Shown: positions 1 through 8,555 of the stretch, in pieces | Layout of the letters: each line of letters begins with the position of its first letter | Numbering within the stretch: the first letter of the stretch is position 1 | Notes under the pieces: model-generated | The model's input: only the letters and a program-made list of their open reading frames with translations | Told to the model about the DNA's origin: nothing | The model's database searches: none | Source: Pseudomonas muyukensis | GTDB lineage: Bacteria > Pseudomonadota > Gammaproteobacteria > Pseudomonadales > Pseudomonadaceae | Direction of reading: 5' to 3' | DNA length: 64,000 nt | NCBI RefSeq assembly: GCF_019139535.1 | Contig: NZ_CP077073.1 | Coordinates: 3,438,501 to 3,502,500 of the forward strand | Program-made: the position numbers and the translations under genes

Positions 1-266
1 GGCGTGCTGTCGCGTCCGGTAAAGCCGGTGCCACCGGTGATCAGCACCACTTGCACGCCATCGTCGGCGATCCAGTTGGCCACCTGGGCGCGGATCCGGT
101 ACAGGTCGTCCTTGAGCAACACCCGCGCCACCAGGCGATGGCCCATGTCCACCGCGCGGGTGGCCAGCAGTTCGCCGGAGGTGTCGGTTTCGAAAGTACG
201 GGTATCGCTGACGGTCAATACGGCGATATTCAGCGGAACAAATACGGCATCAGGTTTTACGCTCAT
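1..266 (-). CDS. moaB: Molybdenum cofactor biosynthesis protein B, N-terminal part (runs off the left edge)
   Basis: The first 88 codons of a MoaB/MogA-family molybdopterin adenylyltransferase, which activates molybdopterin with an AMP group before metal insertion in the cytoplasm. Visible family features are the N-terminal strand with NIAVLTVSDTR, the T-SGELL segment after it, and the nucleotide-site loop LITGGTGFTGRDST just before the window edge. The ATG at 264-266 opens the frame directly before the first conserved strand. The gene is divergent from the LysR gene at 506, and moaC/moaD lie beyond that, so it belongs to a molybdopterin locus. The C-terminal half is outside the window. Confidence 0.93.
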   Translation of the reverse strand, partial: MSVKPDAVFVPLNIAVLTVSDTRTFETDTSGELLATRAVDMGHRLVARVLLKDDLYRIRAQVANWIADDGVQVVLITGGTGFTGRDST

Positions 267-321
267 GGCTAACCCCACAGTGCTGGCGAATAATCCGCAG
301 AAACTAGGGCGACTATAAGCA

Positions 322-420
322 GGCGTCCAATCGATAATATGAACCGGCCCATCAACAGGCTCTATCAACGCTCATCATCAATCACCTCTATCAGTTCTTC
401 GTTATTTCCCATTGGACGCC
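322..420. promoter_or_regulatory. Divergent moaB/LysR promoter region with a 10-bp inverted repeat
   Basis: The 239 bases between moaB and the LysR gene are AT-richer than the flanking genes. They contain the perfect inverted repeat GGCGTCCAAT (322-331) and ATTGGACGCC (411-420). LysR regulators commonly bind such divergent regions, so this is a candidate operator, but the arms are 79 bases apart and no binding is proven. Confidence 0.35.
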
Positions 421-505
421 CTGGGTACTTCACTTTACTTTTCGTCGCCTTGAAACATGGTCGGCAACGCCATGTCCCGATTGCAACTTACCGGCAAGGC
501 GTCAC

Positions 506-1423
506 ATGGATATCAAACAACTCAAGTTCCTGATCGCCCTGGACCAGACCCGACACTTCGGCCAGGCCGCCGCGCTGTGCCACATCACCCAGCCAACGCT
601 GTCGATGCGCCTGCGCAACCTGGAAGACGAGCTTGGGCTGGTACTGGTGACCCGTGGCCAGCGGTTCGAGGGTTTCACCGAGGCTGGCGAACGTATCCTG
701 GCCTGGACCCGCACCTTGCTGGCAGCCTATGACGGCCTGCTAGCCGAGGCCGCCAGTTGCCGCGGACGATTGGTCGGCAGCCTGCGCATCGGCATGGTGC
801 CGCTGTCGAGCTTCAACCTGATGGGCCTGCTCAAGCCGCTGATCGAGTGTTATCCGCAATTGCAGATCCAGCTGACGTCGCTGAGCTCCGAGCAGGTGAC
901 CGATGGCCTGAGTCGCAACCAGCTGGACCTGGGCATCTGCTACCTGGACCGGATCAACCGCAACCATTTCGATGTCATCGAGCTGGGCGCCACGCGCATG
1001 GGCCTGCTCTACGACAGCCGGCACTTTCGCTTCAGCACCCCAAGCCTGGCCTGGGAAGCCTTGGAGCAGCTGCCGCTGGGGCTGTTGTCCCAGGGCATGC
1101 ACTACCGCCAGTCGATCGACCTGAGCTTTCGCAGCCGTGGCCTGCACCCGCAATCGATCCTCGAGAGCGACTCGACCTACCAGCTGATCCAGGGCGTCAG
1201 CGCCGGCCTGTGCTGCGCGATCATGCCCCTGGACCACGGCCTGGAAGGCCTGAGCGAACATATCCGCATCCTGCCGATCAACGCCGCTGCCATCCATGCG
1301 CCAGTCGGCCTGTTGCTGCGCCGCAGCGAACCGCGCTCGGCCCTGGCCCAGCAGTGCTTCGCCGAGGCCCGCGCCCTGCTGTGCCCGGACCTCGCCCCCA
1401 GCCGTACCCTGGAGACCCCATGA
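506..1423 (+). CDS. LysR-family transcriptional regulator in the moa locus
   Basis: A 305-residue LysR regulator. Residues 1-60 form the winged helix-turn-helix ([19 protein letters not shown], then the [14 protein letters not shown] recognition helix). From about residue 90 the typical effector-binding domain follows, with [13 protein letters not shown] and later GLLYDSRHF. The ATG at 506 gives the usual N-terminus. Its stop codon overlaps the moaC start as ATGA at 1420-1423, so regulator and moaC are translationally coupled. The likely role is control of molybdopterin or molybdoenzyme genes; the effector is unknown. Confidence 0.9.
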   Translation: MDIKQLKFLIALDQTRHFGQAAALCHITQPTLSMRLRNLEDELGLVLVTRGQRFEGFTEAGERILAWTRTLLAAYDGLLAEAASCRGRLVGSLRIGMVPLSSFNLMGLLKPLIECYPQLQIQLTSLSSEQVTDGLSRNQLDLGICYLDRINRNHFDVIELGATRMGLLYDSRHFRFSTPSLAWEALEQLPLGLLSQGMHYRQSIDLSFRSRGLHPQSILESDSTYQLIQGVSAGLCCAIMPLDHGLEGLSEHIRILPINAAAIHAPVGLLLRRSEPRSALAQQCFAEARALLCPDLAPSRTLETP

Positions 1424-1920
1424 ACCACGCCCCTGCCCCAGCCAGCCCGCTGACCCACCTGGACAATCGCGGCCACGCGCACATGGTCGATGTCACCGAC
1501 AAGGCCGACACCCGCCGCGAAGCCGTGGCCGAAGCCTGGGTACGGATGAAACCTGAGACCCTGGCCCTGATCAATGCCGGCGGCCACCCCAAGGGCGATG
1601 TCTTTGCGGTGTCGCGCATTGCCGGGATCATGGCTGCCAAGCGCACCCACGAGCTGATCCCGCTGTGCCACCCGCTGCTGCTGACAGCGGTGACCGTCGA
1701 GCTCAAGGCGGTGGCGCCGGATTCGGTGCGGATCATCGCCACCTGCACCCTCAAGGGAGCCACCGGGGTCGAGATGGAGGCCTTGACCGCCGCCAGCGTG
1801 GCGGCGCTGACCCTGTACGACATGTGCAAGGCGGTCGACCGCAGCCTGCAGATCGACTGGCTGCGCCTGCTGCGCAAGTCGGGTGGGCGCTCGGGCTTGT
1901 ATCAGCTGGAGGACGCCTGA
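1420..1920 (+). CDS. moaC: Cyclic pyranopterin monophosphate synthase MoaC
   Basis: MoaC works with MoaA to turn GTP into cyclic pyranopterin monophosphate, the first step of molybdenum cofactor synthesis. The 166-residue protein has the family motifs in order: [14 protein letters not shown] near residue 22, [15 protein letters not shown] at 72-86, [15 protein letters not shown] at 116-130 and DMCKAVD at 134-140 with catalytic Asp134 and Lys137. It ends in KSGGRSG as expected. Length matches the family. The ATG overlaps the LysR stop, and its own TGA overlaps the moaD ATG at 1920, so this is a coupled operon. Confidence 0.97.
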   Translation: MNHAPAPASPLTHLDNRGHAHMVDVTDKADTRREAVAEAWVRMKPETLALINAGGHPKGDVFAVSRIAGIMAAKRTHELIPLCHPLLLTAVTVELKAVAPDSVRIIATCTLKGATGVEMEALTAASVAALTLYDMCKAVDRSLQIDWLRLLRKSGGRSGLYQLEDA

Positions 1921-2171
1921 TGATCCGGGTGAACTACTTTGCCCGCTACCGCGAGTTGCTGGGCAGCGACGGCGAGGACCTGGCCTGGACGCCGGCCCTG
2001 GCCACCTTGCAGGGCCTGCGGCAGTTGCTGGTCGCGCGTGGCGAGCCGTGGGCGCGAACCCTGGGCCAGGCCAACTTGATGTGTGCCCGCAACCAGGACC
2101 TGTGCAGCCTCGACGAGCCCTTGGCCGACGGCGACGATGTTGCCTTTTTCCCACCGGTCACCGGCGGCTAG
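1920..2171 (+). CDS. moaD: Molybdopterin synthase small subunit MoaD
   Basis: An 83-residue ubiquitin-like sulfur carrier. It begins [15 protein letters not shown] and ends ADGDDVAFFPPVTGG; the C-terminal Gly-Gly is adenylated and then thiocarboxylated to donate sulfur to the pterin. The start overlaps the moaC stop by one base. Its partner subunit gene moaE usually follows directly in related genomes, but the next gene here is convergent and its 3' end overlaps this one by four bases (2168-2171). Confidence 0.95.
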   Translation: MIRVNYFARYRELLGSDGEDLAWTPALATLQGLRQLLVARGEPWARTLGQANLMCARNQDLCSLDEPLADGDDVAFFPPVTGG

Positions 2172-2698
2172 CGAACGCCGTTGAGCTCACCCCGGCGCAG
2201 GCTGTCGACGCTGTTGCCCAAGGCATCCTGGGCGTGCGGGTCGGCACCACGGGCGGTCAGTGCCTGGAGCAGGTCGTCACGCTTGAACAGCGCCGCGTAC
2301 ATGGCGGCGGTCTGGCCGCTGGCGTTGCGCTGGTCGGGGCTGCAGGGGGCCTCGAGCAGGCGCCGGGCAATGCGCAACTCGCCCTTGAAGATCGCCCCCA
2401 TCAGCGCGGTATTGCCGCGCAGGTCCTGGGCGCAGGGGTCGGCGCCGGCCACCAGCAGTTGCTCCACCGCTGCGCCCTGGCCATGGTAGGCGGCAAGGAT
2501 CAGCCCGGTGTAGCCCTTGGCATCCTGCACGTTGAGGTTGTAACCGGCCTGGATGAATTGCCCGAGCACGGCCTGATCGCCCTGGCGTGCCGCTTCGAAG
2601 TAGTAGTCGCGCAGGCGTTGCTCGACCTGCGCGGCGTCCCCGGCCTGGGCCGTGGCGGCCAACAAGCCGAGCACGGCGGCGAGTATGCATTGGTACAT
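2168..2698 (-). CDS. ankB: Exported ankyrin-repeat protein, partner of catalase KatB
   Basis: A 176-residue protein with an N-terminal signal peptide (hydrophobic core ILAAVLGLLAATAQA, residues 5-19) followed by about four ankyrin repeats, seen as GYTGLILAAYHGQ, GNTALMGAIFKGE, GQTAAMYAALFKRD and GADPHAQDALGN. It lies just downstream of katB on the same strand, the katB-ankB arrangement known from P. aeruginosa, where the ankyrin protein supports catalase activity in the periplasm. An 88-base gap with a REP-like hairpin separates the two. Its 3' end overlaps moaD by four bases in convergent orientation. Confidence 0.88.
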   Translation of the reverse strand: MYQCILAAVLGLLAATAQAGDAAQVEQRLRDYYFEAARQGDQAVLGQFIQAGYNLNVQDAKGYTGLILAAYHGQGAAVEQLLVAGADPCAQDLRGNTALMGAIFKGELRIARRLLEAPCSPDQRNASGQTAAMYAALFKRDDLLQALTARGADPHAQDALGNSVDSLRRGELNGVR

Positions 2699-2713
2699 GG
2701 CAGCCTCCTGGGG

Positions 2714-2775
2714 AGGAGCCAGCCTTGCTGGCGAACCAGGCTACGTGCAACCTGGCACCGGCACAGCCGGCTCCT
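2714..2775. repeat. REP-like palindrome between katB and ankB
   Basis: Short inverted arms AGGAGCC (2714-2720) and GGCTCCT (2769-2775) enclose smaller GCCAGCCTTGCTGGC-type stems. The same GGAGCCxGCCTTGCxGGCGAACC style occurs at several intergenic sites here. It may separate expression of the two cotranscribed genes or stabilise the katB message. Confidence 0.5.
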
Positions 2776-2786
2776 GCATGACAAGG

Positions 2787-4325
2787 TCAGTCCTGCAGCT
2801 TCGCCGCCAACTGCTGAACACGCTTCAGGTCGGCCTTGGCCACCTTGGCCAAGCCAGTGCCGTAGTCGGCGTCGGCCTTGTAGAAGAACGACAGCATGAT
2901 GTAGCGGCTCTGCTCGTCGGTGATCGCCAGCGCCCCGCCGAGGCTGTTGATCAGGTCGGTCTGCTCCTTCTTGCTGTACGAGCGGAACAGCTCGCCGGTC
3001 TGCTTGAAGTTCTGCTCGCGCTGGATCTTCGCCTGCTGGGTGGTGCCGCTCAGTGGCGCCTGCGAGTATCGCGCGCTGGCCTGCTCGTCACGCGGCTGCA
3101 GGCGGCTCGGCTGGTAGTTGACGCCACTGCTGGTGTGGCCGTTGTTCGCCGCGCCATCCTGGTTGAGGGTGTTCACCTCGTTGCGCGGACGGTTCACCGG
3201 CAGGCCCAGGCCGTTGGCACCAACCCGGTACATCTGGGTGTCGGCATAGGCGAACAGCCGGCCTTGCAGCAGGCGGTCCTCGGAAGGCTCGATGCCCGGC
3301 ACCAGGTTCGACGGCGCCATGGCCACCTGCTCGGTTTCCTGGAAGAAGTTGTCGACGTTGCGGTCCAGGACCATCTGGCCGATCTTGCGCTCCGGCACGT
3401 CGGGCCAGATCTTGGTGGCATCCAGCGGGTCGAAGTCGAAGCTGGCCAGTTGCTCAGGCTTGAGTACCTGGATGTACAAGTCCCATTTCGGGAAATTGCC
3501 CTTGTTGATCGCCGTGACCAGGTCGTGGGTCATGTGGCTGTAGTCGCGGCCCTGGACCTGCTCGACCTGTTTCGGGTCGAGGTTCTTCTGCCCTTGCAGG
3601 CTCTTCCAGTGGAACTTCACGTAGTGCACCTGGCCCTTGGCGTTGACCAGCTTGTAGGCATGCACGCTGTTGCCGTCCATTTCGCGGTAGCTGGCCGGGG
3701 TGCCCTCGTTGGAGTACAGCAGGGTCAGGGTGCGGGTGGCCTCAGGTACATGGGAGAAGAAGTCGAAGCGCCGCGCGTCGTCGTCGAGGTTGCTGCGCGG
3801 GTCGGGCTTGAAGGCGTGGACCATGTCCGGGAACTTGATCGCGTCGCGGATGAAGAAGGTCGGGAAGTTGTTGCCCACCAGGTCCCAGTTGCCGTCGGCG
3901 GTGTAGAACTTGGTGGCGAAGCCGCGCGGGTCACGCAGGGTTTCCGGCGAGTGGTTGCCATGCACCACGGCCGAGAAGCGCACGAACACCGGGGTCTTCT
4001 CGCCAGGGCGGAACACTTTGGCCATGCTCAGCTCGCTGATGTCGGCGCTGGCGGTGAACTGGCCATGGGCGCCGGTGCCGCGGGCATGCACCACGCGCTC
4101 GGGAATCCGCTCACGGTCGAAGCGCTGCAGCTTTTGCAGCAGTTGCACGTCCTGCAGCAACACCGAACCGTTGGGGCCGGCGGTCTGCGAGTTCTGGTTG
4201 TCGCCCACTGGCGCGCCGTTGTCGCGGGTCAGCGTGGCGGCCTGCACCGACAGCGACAGCAGGCTGGCGGCCAGGGCGCTGGCCACCAGCAGGCGACCAG
4301 GCTGAAACAGTTTGAACGGGATCAT
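2787..4325 (-). CDS. katB: Periplasmic monofunctional haem catalase KatB
   Basis: Converts hydrogen peroxide to water and oxygen. The 512-residue protein starts with a signal peptide (LLVASALAASLLSLSVQAA, residues 12-30), placing it in the periplasm. The catalytic distal His is His80 in ERVVHARGTGAHG. The substrate channel follows with VGNNFPTFFIRDAIKFPD, and the haem-ligand region is RLFAYADTQMYR near residue 360-370. Length fits small-subunit catalases. The next gene on the strand is ankB. The 171-base upstream region is shared with a divergent kinase-like gene and is AT-rich; a peroxide regulator site would be expected, but I see only a weak ATTG-N7-CAAT half at 4424-4438. Confidence 0.96.
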   Translation of the reverse strand: MIPFKLFQPGRLLVASALAASLLSLSVQAATLTRDNGAPVGDNQNSQTAGPNGSVLLQDVQLLQKLQRFDRERIPERVVHARGTGAHGQFTASADISELSMAKVFRPGEKTPVFVRFSAVVHGNHSPETLRDPRGFATKFYTADGNWDLVGNNFPTFFIRDAIKFPDMVHAFKPDPRSNLDDDARRFDFFSHVPEATRTLTLLYSNEGTPASYREMDGNSVHAYKLVNAKGQVHYVKFHWKSLQGQKNLDPKQVEQVQGRDYSHMTHDLVTAINKGNFPKWDLYIQVLKPEQLASFDFDPLDATKIWPDVPERKIGQMVLDRNVDNFFQETEQVAMAPSNLVPGIEPSEDRLLQGRLFAYADTQMYRVGANGLGLPVNRPRNEVNTLNQDGAANNGHTSSGVNYQPSRLQPRDEQASARYSQAPLSGTTQQAKIQREQNFKQTGELFRSYSKKEQTDLINSLGGALAITDEQSRYIMLSFFYKADADYGTGLAKVAKADLKRVQQLAAKLQD

Positions 4326-4496
4326 GATGTACTCCTAAAGGCTCTATACAGGCGTCTTGATGCGCCTGGAAAAGGTTAAGGAGGCCACGCCCGATCGCTA
4401 AATTGATCCTGCCCATCAGCGCTATTGGTAATTTCAATCCAGCTGCTTATATACAGATGCTATAGACTCGCGCGCTCATTGAAGGGAGTCGAAACG

Positions 4497-5102
4497 ATGA
4501 TCGTGGTGGTCGAGGGGATCAGCGCCGGTGGCAAGACCACCTGGTGCAGCAGGCACGGCGGCGAACATGTCGTCGCCGAACACGGCCGTTTCGCCAACGC
4601 CCCGGACCGCGCCCAGCAGCCGCAGGCCGCCGCCGCGTTCTGGGCCGAGCGCAATGTCGAGCGCTGGCAGGCAGCGTTGCAACAGCAAGCACGCAGCGCC
4701 TGGGCGATCTGCGACAGCGACCCGCTGAAGCTTCACTACATCTGGACCTTGTGGCGGACCGGCGAGGCCAGCGAACAGGACTGGCGCCTGGAGCGGGACG
4801 CCACCCGTGCCACCCTCGCCCAGGGGCGCATCGGCTTTGCCGACCGCTACCTGGTAGCACGCATCGACCCGCAACTGGCGCGCGAACGCGCCAAAGCGGA
4901 TCTCACCCGCCGGCGTTCGAATTTCGAGTTGCATGTGCGCCTGCAGCCGGCGCTGCTGGAATGGTACGCGGCCCTGGAGTCGGCGCTGCCCGGTCGGGTA
5001 CGCTTCGACTTACCCGCTGCGCTGCCTGCGCTGGAGCGTCAGGCCAGTCCCTGCGCCCTGACAACGTTCGACCGTATGCTCGCCGCGTTGCCGCGTGCTT
5101 AG
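4497..5102 (+). CDS. P-loop kinase-like protein of unknown substrate
   Basis: A 201-residue cytosolic protein with a clear Walker A motif at residues 7-15 (GISAGGKTT), a CDSDPLKLHYIW segment near 77 and a FADRY segment near 118 that resembles the DR(S/Y) motif of deoxynucleoside or thymidylate kinases. The overall layout suggests a small-molecule or nucleoside kinase, but the substrate cannot be read from sequence. The ATG at 4497 is preceded by GAAGGGAG, a good ribosome site. It is divergent from katB and convergent with arfB. Confidence 0.75.
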   Translation: MIVVVEGISAGGKTTWCSRHGGEHVVAEHGRFANAPDRAQQPQAAAAFWAERNVERWQAALQQQARSAWAICDSDPLKLHYIWTLWRTGEASEQDWRLERDATRATLAQGRIGFADRYLVARIDPQLARERAKADLTRRRSNFELHVRLQPALLEWYAALESALPGRVRFDLPAALPALERQASPCALTTFDRMLAALPRA

Positions 5103-5118
5103 GTGCTGTACGAAAAGC

Positions 5119-5532
5119 CTAGTACTGCACCTTGCCCCGCCCCGCCTTGAGCGTGCCACGCCGGCTCTTGGACTCCAGCCGACGGGTCTTCGAACCCAGG
5201 GTCGGCTTGGTCGGGCGGCGCTTTTTCTCGACCCTGGTGGCACCCTGGATCAGCTCGACCAGGCGCGCCAAGGCGTCGGCGCGGTTCTGCTCCTGGGTGC
5301 GGTACTGCTGGGCCTTGATGATCAGCACCCCATCGGCGGTGATGCGGCTGTCACGCAGCGCCAGCAGGCGTTCCTTGTAGAACGCCGGCAGCGACGAGGC
5401 AGGAATGTCCAAGCGCAGGTGCACGGCGCTGGAGACCTTGTTGACGTTCTGCCCACCCGCGCCCTGGGCGCGGATGTAGGTGAGCTCGATGTCGGCATCC
5501 GGCAGATGCACGGTGTTGGAGATGGTCAGCAT
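5119..5532 (-). CDS. arfB: Alternative ribosome-rescue factor ArfB (YaeJ)
   Basis: A 137-residue peptidyl-tRNA hydrolase that frees ribosomes stalled on broken messages. The GGQ catalytic motif is at residues 26-28 in RAQGAGGQNVNK. The C-terminal tail is strongly basic (KKRRPTKPTLGSKTRR and onward), as needed to occupy the empty mRNA channel. I chose the ATG at 5532 over an in-frame TTG two codons upstream. Length fits ArfB and excludes the larger RF1/RF2. Confidence 0.93.
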   Translation of the reverse strand: MLTISNTVHLPDADIELTYIRAQGAGGQNVNKVSSAVHLRLDIPASSLPAFYKERLLALRDSRITADGVLIIKAQQYRTQEQNRADALARLVELIQGATRVEKKRRPTKPTLGSKTRRLESKSRRGTLKAGRGKVQY

Positions 5533-5588
5533 GCGCAAGCCCTGGTGATAACCCCGGCATTATCGCATCTGCGGGCCCTGCCGGGGCG

Positions 5589-6815
5589 TTATTGTCGCGC
5601 CATGCGCCGGCGGTACTGGCGGGTGCGCGCGGCATCGGTCCATTGCTGGCGCAGCAACGCCCACCAGGGGGCCACCTGCGGGTCGGGCGCCTTGGCCTCG
5701 CTCAATTGGCGCAACTGGAACTTGACCATGGCCATGTTGCCCAGCGAGGCCAGCGCCTTGTTCTTCCAGGTGATCGGCCGCAGCGCTGGCACCGCGTCCC
5801 TGCCCGCGCGCCACGCCTGGGGCAAGGCCGGGTCGATGGCCAGCGCGGTGCCGATGCCGACCATCTCCACGCCGCTGTGCACCACCTGCTCGGCAATCGG
5901 CCGGCGGCGGATCCCGCCGGTGACCATCACCGGCATGTTCGCCACCGCGCGAATATCCTTGGCGAACTCCAGGAAATAGGCCTCACGCGCCAATGTCCGG
6001 CCATCCCGGGCCTGGCCCTGCATCGCCGGCGCCTCGTAGCTGCCGCCGGACAGCTCCACCAGGTCTACCGACAAGCCGTTGAGCAGGCCGACCACCTGCC
6101 TGGCATCGTCGGCACTGAAGCCGCCGCGCTGGAAGTCCGCCGAGTTGAGCTTGACCGCCACGGCAAAGCCCGGCGCCACCACCGCGCGCACCGCCTTGAC
6201 GATTTCCAGCAGCAAACGCGCGCGGTTTTCCAGCGAGCCGCCCCACTGGTCGGTACGCTGGTTGGTCAGGGGCGAGAGGAACTGGCTGAGCAAGTAGCCG
6301 TGCGCGGCATGGATTTCGACCCCGGTAAAGCCCGCCTGCTCCGCCAACCGGGCGGTGTTGGCGAAGCGCCGGATCACCTCCTCGATCACCTCGGCCGTCA
6401 TCGCCTGCGGCGTGGCGAAATGCTTGGACATCTTGCCCAGGTCCAGCGCCACGGCCGACGGCGCCCAGGTCACCTGGCCCAGGTTGGCGCGCATCTGCCG
6501 GCCAGGGTGGTTGATCTGCAACCAGAACTGCGCGCCCTTGGCCCGCCCGGTGGCGGCCCACTGGCGAAAGCGCGGCAGTTGCCGGTCATCCTCCAGCACC
6601 ACCCCGCCCGGGCCGGTCATGGCGCGGTTGTCGACCATGACATTGCCGCTGATGATCAGCCCGACGCCGCCCTCGGCCCAGGCCTGGTACAGGCGCATCA
6701 ATTGCGCGGAGGGGGCATGCTCGGCGTCGGCCATGTTTTCCTCCATGGCGGCCTTGGCAATGCGGTTGGGGATGATCGAGCCATTGGGCAGGGTCAGGGG
6801 GGAGAACACGTCCAT
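5589..6815 (-). CDS. Old-yellow-enzyme family NADH:flavin oxidoreductase
   Basis: A 408-residue TIM-barrel FMN enzyme. Visible features are the N-terminal FSPLTLPNGSIIPNRI, the substrate/FMN strand AQFWLQINHPGRQM, the EIHAAHGYLLSQFLSP signature near residue 190, and the phosphate-binding VMVTGGIRRR with GTALA further on. Such enzymes reduce activated C=C bonds or nitro groups with NAD(P)H. The ATG at 6815 was chosen because the codons upstream overlap a MerR-type promoter at 6845-6875. That promoter, and the similar one before the hydrolase at 8556, suggest control by the MerR protein at 8013-8441. Confidence 0.9.
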   Translation of the reverse strand: MDVFSPLTLPNGSIIPNRIAKAAMEENMADAEHAPSAQLMRLYQAWAEGGVGLIISGNVMVDNRAMTGPGGVVLEDDRQLPRFRQWAATGRAKGAQFWLQINHPGRQMRANLGQVTWAPSAVALDLGKMSKHFATPQAMTAEVIEEVIRRFANTARLAEQAGFTGVEIHAAHGYLLSQFLSPLTNQRTDQWGGSLENRARLLLEIVKAVRAVVAPGFAVAVKLNSADFQRGGFSADDARQVVGLLNGLSVDLVELSGGSYEAPAMQGQARDGRTLAREAYFLEFAKDIRAVANMPVMVTGGIRRRPIAEQVVHSGVEMVGIGTALAIDPALPQAWRAGRDAVPALRPITWKNKALASLGNMAMVKFQLRQLSEAKAPDPQVAPWWALLRQQWTDAARTRQYRRRMARQ

Positions 6816-6844
6816 CGACAGTACCTCAGCGAGTTGGTACGGCG

Positions 6845-6875
6845 ACCTTAGCCTTGAAGTCAACTTTAAGGTCAA
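6845..6875 (-). promoter_or_regulatory. MerR-type promoter with 19-bp spacer (OYE gene)
   Basis: On the minus strand TTGACC (6870-6875) and TAAGGT (6845-6850) are separated by 19 bp. The spacer carries a near-palindrome, CCTTaAAGT and ACTTcAAGG, at 6852-6871. An over-long 19-bp spacer with a dyad is the hallmark of promoters untwisted by MerR-family activators. The dyad matches the one at 8465-8485. Confidence 0.75.
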
Positions 6876-6901
6876 GCCCGCCACAGCGAAAAACTTGACC
6901 A

Positions 6902-6932
6902 TTGACTCTCAAGTTGGGTTGAACGTTAGGGT
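6902..6932 (+). promoter_or_regulatory. Probable second MerR-type promoter (exported decarboxylase-like gene)
   Basis: TTGACT (6902-6907) and TAGGGT (6927-6932) are again spaced by 19 bp, and the spacer contains TCAAGTT and GTTGAAC, a looser version of the neighbouring dyad. It faces the gene at 6989. The half-sites are more divergent than in the other two copies, so this is less certain. Confidence 0.5.
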
Positions 6933-6988
6933 GCAGGTGCAGTGACTTTCCTTCTCGCTTCGTCAAGCACGCCCTGGAGAACCGCAAC

Positions 6989-7984
6989 GTGAAACTTGGA
7001 CCTGTCGCCGCCCTGGCCGGCGCCCTGCTGGCCCCTGTCAGCCATGCCGCCAACGGCATCCCCGAGCACGCCGACACCACCCTGATCGACATCGCCGGGC
7101 ACCCCGTGCCGGTGCTAAAGGGCGGGCTGTACGAGCGCTATCGCTCCAACCCGCCGCTGTCGGTGATCCACCAACAAGCGCCGGAGCTGGACCTGAGCTG
7201 GTTCAAGGGGTTGCAAAAGACCCAGGTCGACATGGGCTTTGCCTCCTACTCGCCGAACTTCTACTACCAGAACAGCCGTATCACCGCGGTGTACACCGCC
7301 GACCTCGAACGCCTGCGCGCGCTGATGCCCGCCGAGGTACTGGCCCAGGTGCAGCCGCTGCAAGTGTGGCCAGGCCGTGGCCTGGTGGCGCTCACCGCCT
7401 ACAGCTATGACTATTGCGACAACGACAGCTACAACGAAATCGCCCTGTCGATCATCACCAACACGCCGGGCAAGTCGAACTTCGGGCCGTTCACCCTGGT
7501 CGGGCAATCGCTGTCCAAGGACTTCTGGGGCTATGTCCTCAAGCTGCCGGTGAACACCGAATTGGCGCGGGTGCGCGGCGTGGTCGGCTACAACCTGCCC
7601 AAGTGGCTGACCCCGATCAACCGCCGCGAGGACACCGCCGCTGTAACCTACGACATCCTCGACGCACAGACCGGCAAGCTCGATGTGCTGATGCGTGGAC
7701 GCAAGCTGCAGGGCCTGTCCGATGAGCCGGAGCTGGTGACCAACAGCTTCACCAACCTCGATCACCAGGGGCGGTTGGCCTATGGCTACGCCACCTCGCG
7801 GCAGACCGCCCATGCCTCGAGCATGAGCGCCGACGCGGTGGAGCTGGTGCTTGGCGATGGCAGCCTGGCGCAGTACATCCGTGAGCTGCAGTTGGGGCGG
7901 ATGCTGAAGTACGAGTATGTGCCAGCGTTCCAGAGCGCGCTGTATGCGCCCAAGCCGTTGGCGGCGTTGCACGCCGACAACTGA
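6989..7984 (+). CDS. Exported acetoacetate-decarboxylase-family protein
   Basis: A 331-residue protein with an N-terminal signal peptide (LGPVAALAGALLAPVSHA, residues 3-20). The body resembles acetoacetate decarboxylase-like proteins: the aromatic YSPNFYYQNSRITAVYTAD segment, then YNEIALSIITNTP, then GYVLKLPVNTELARVRGVVGYNLPKW. Location outside the cytoplasm argues against the classical acetone-forming role, and I do not assign a substrate. It follows a probable MerR-type promoter and ends convergently with the MerR gene. Confidence 0.72.
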   Translation: MKLGPVAALAGALLAPVSHAANGIPEHADTTLIDIAGHPVPVLKGGLYERYRSNPPLSVIHQQAPELDLSWFKGLQKTQVDMGFASYSPNFYYQNSRITAVYTADLERLRALMPAEVLAQVQPLQVWPGRGLVALTAYSYDYCDNDSYNEIALSIITNTPGKSNFGPFTLVGQSLSKDFWGYVLKLPVNTELARVRGVVGYNLPKWLTPINRREDTAAVTYDILDAQTGKLDVLMRGRKLQGLSDEPELVTNSFTNLDHQGRLAYGYATSRQTAHASSMSADAVELVLGDGSLAQYIRELQLGRMLKYEYVPAFQSALYAPKPLAALHADN

Positions 7985-8012
7985 CGCCACAGGGCCGCGT
8001 TGGGCCCCTGGC

Positions 8013-8441
8013 TCAACGCCCTGCCTTGTCCTGGGCGATCTCTTCACGCAGGCGCTCCAGCACCCGCTGCGAATTGTCCACGCAGGCCATCCCTTCGGGC
8101 TTGCTCTCGATGCCTTCGATCACCAGCAGCAACTGCGCCTTGTTGCGCGCCAGGCGCTCCTGCAACCGCTCGATCTCCTCGACCTTGCGCTTGAGCCCGC
8201 CAAGCAGTTCATCGTGCTGCCAGCCCTTGGCCCTGGCTGGCAGCAAGTGGCGGATTTCATCCAACGAGAACCCAGCGGCCTGGGCGTTGGTGATCATCTC
8301 CAGTACCCACACCGTGTCGGCATCGTAGGCACGATAACCATTGGCCTTGCGCTGCACCGGCTGGATCAGCCCGCTGGCCTCGTAAAACCGAATCCGCGAC
8401 GGGGCAAGGCCTGTGACCTTGGCCAGTTCACCTATTCTCAT
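8013..8441 (-). CDS. MerR-family transcriptional activator
   Basis: A 142-residue regulator. The N-terminal helix-turn-helix and wing are typical (MRIGELAKVTGLAPSRIRFYE, then NGYRAYD), followed by the long dimerisation helix (KRKVEEIERLQERLARNKAQL). Only one cysteine is present near the C-terminus (ACVDNSQ), so a classical metal-binding Cys set is lacking; an aldehyde, electrophile or redox signal is more likely. It is divergent from the hydrolase at 8556, with a 19-bp-spacer promoter between them. The same operator type recurs before the OYE gene. Confidence 0.88.
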   Translation of the reverse strand: MRIGELAKVTGLAPSRIRFYEASGLIQPVQRKANGYRAYDADTVWVLEMITNAQAAGFSLDEIRHLLPARAKGWQHDELLGGLKRKVEEIERLQERLARNKAQLLLVIEGIESKPEGMACVDNSQRVLERLREEIAQDKAGR

Positions 8442-8460
8442 GCGTCACCTTGCAATGCGA

Positions 8461-8491
8461 TTGACCTTGAAGTGCACTTTAATCCTAGAGT
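8461..8491 (+). promoter_or_regulatory. MerR-type promoter with 19-bp spacer (hydrolase gene)
   Basis: TTGACC (8461-8466) and TAGAGT (8486-8491) are separated by 19 bp. The dyad CCTTGAAGT/ACTTTAA spans most of the spacer and nearly repeats the OYE operator. It faces the hydrolase gene and overlaps the region upstream of merR, so it probably also serves autoregulation. Confidence 0.78.
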
Positions 8492-8555
8492 TACCCGGCG
8501 GCCAAGCGATGGCCCACCCTCATGAGCAGCACCCCTCGATAACAGGAGACGCGAA

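Noticed and set aside
4424..4438. OxyR site upstream of katB (ATTG-N7-CAAT)
   Set aside because: Only one imperfect half is visible; the second half at the required spacing is missing.
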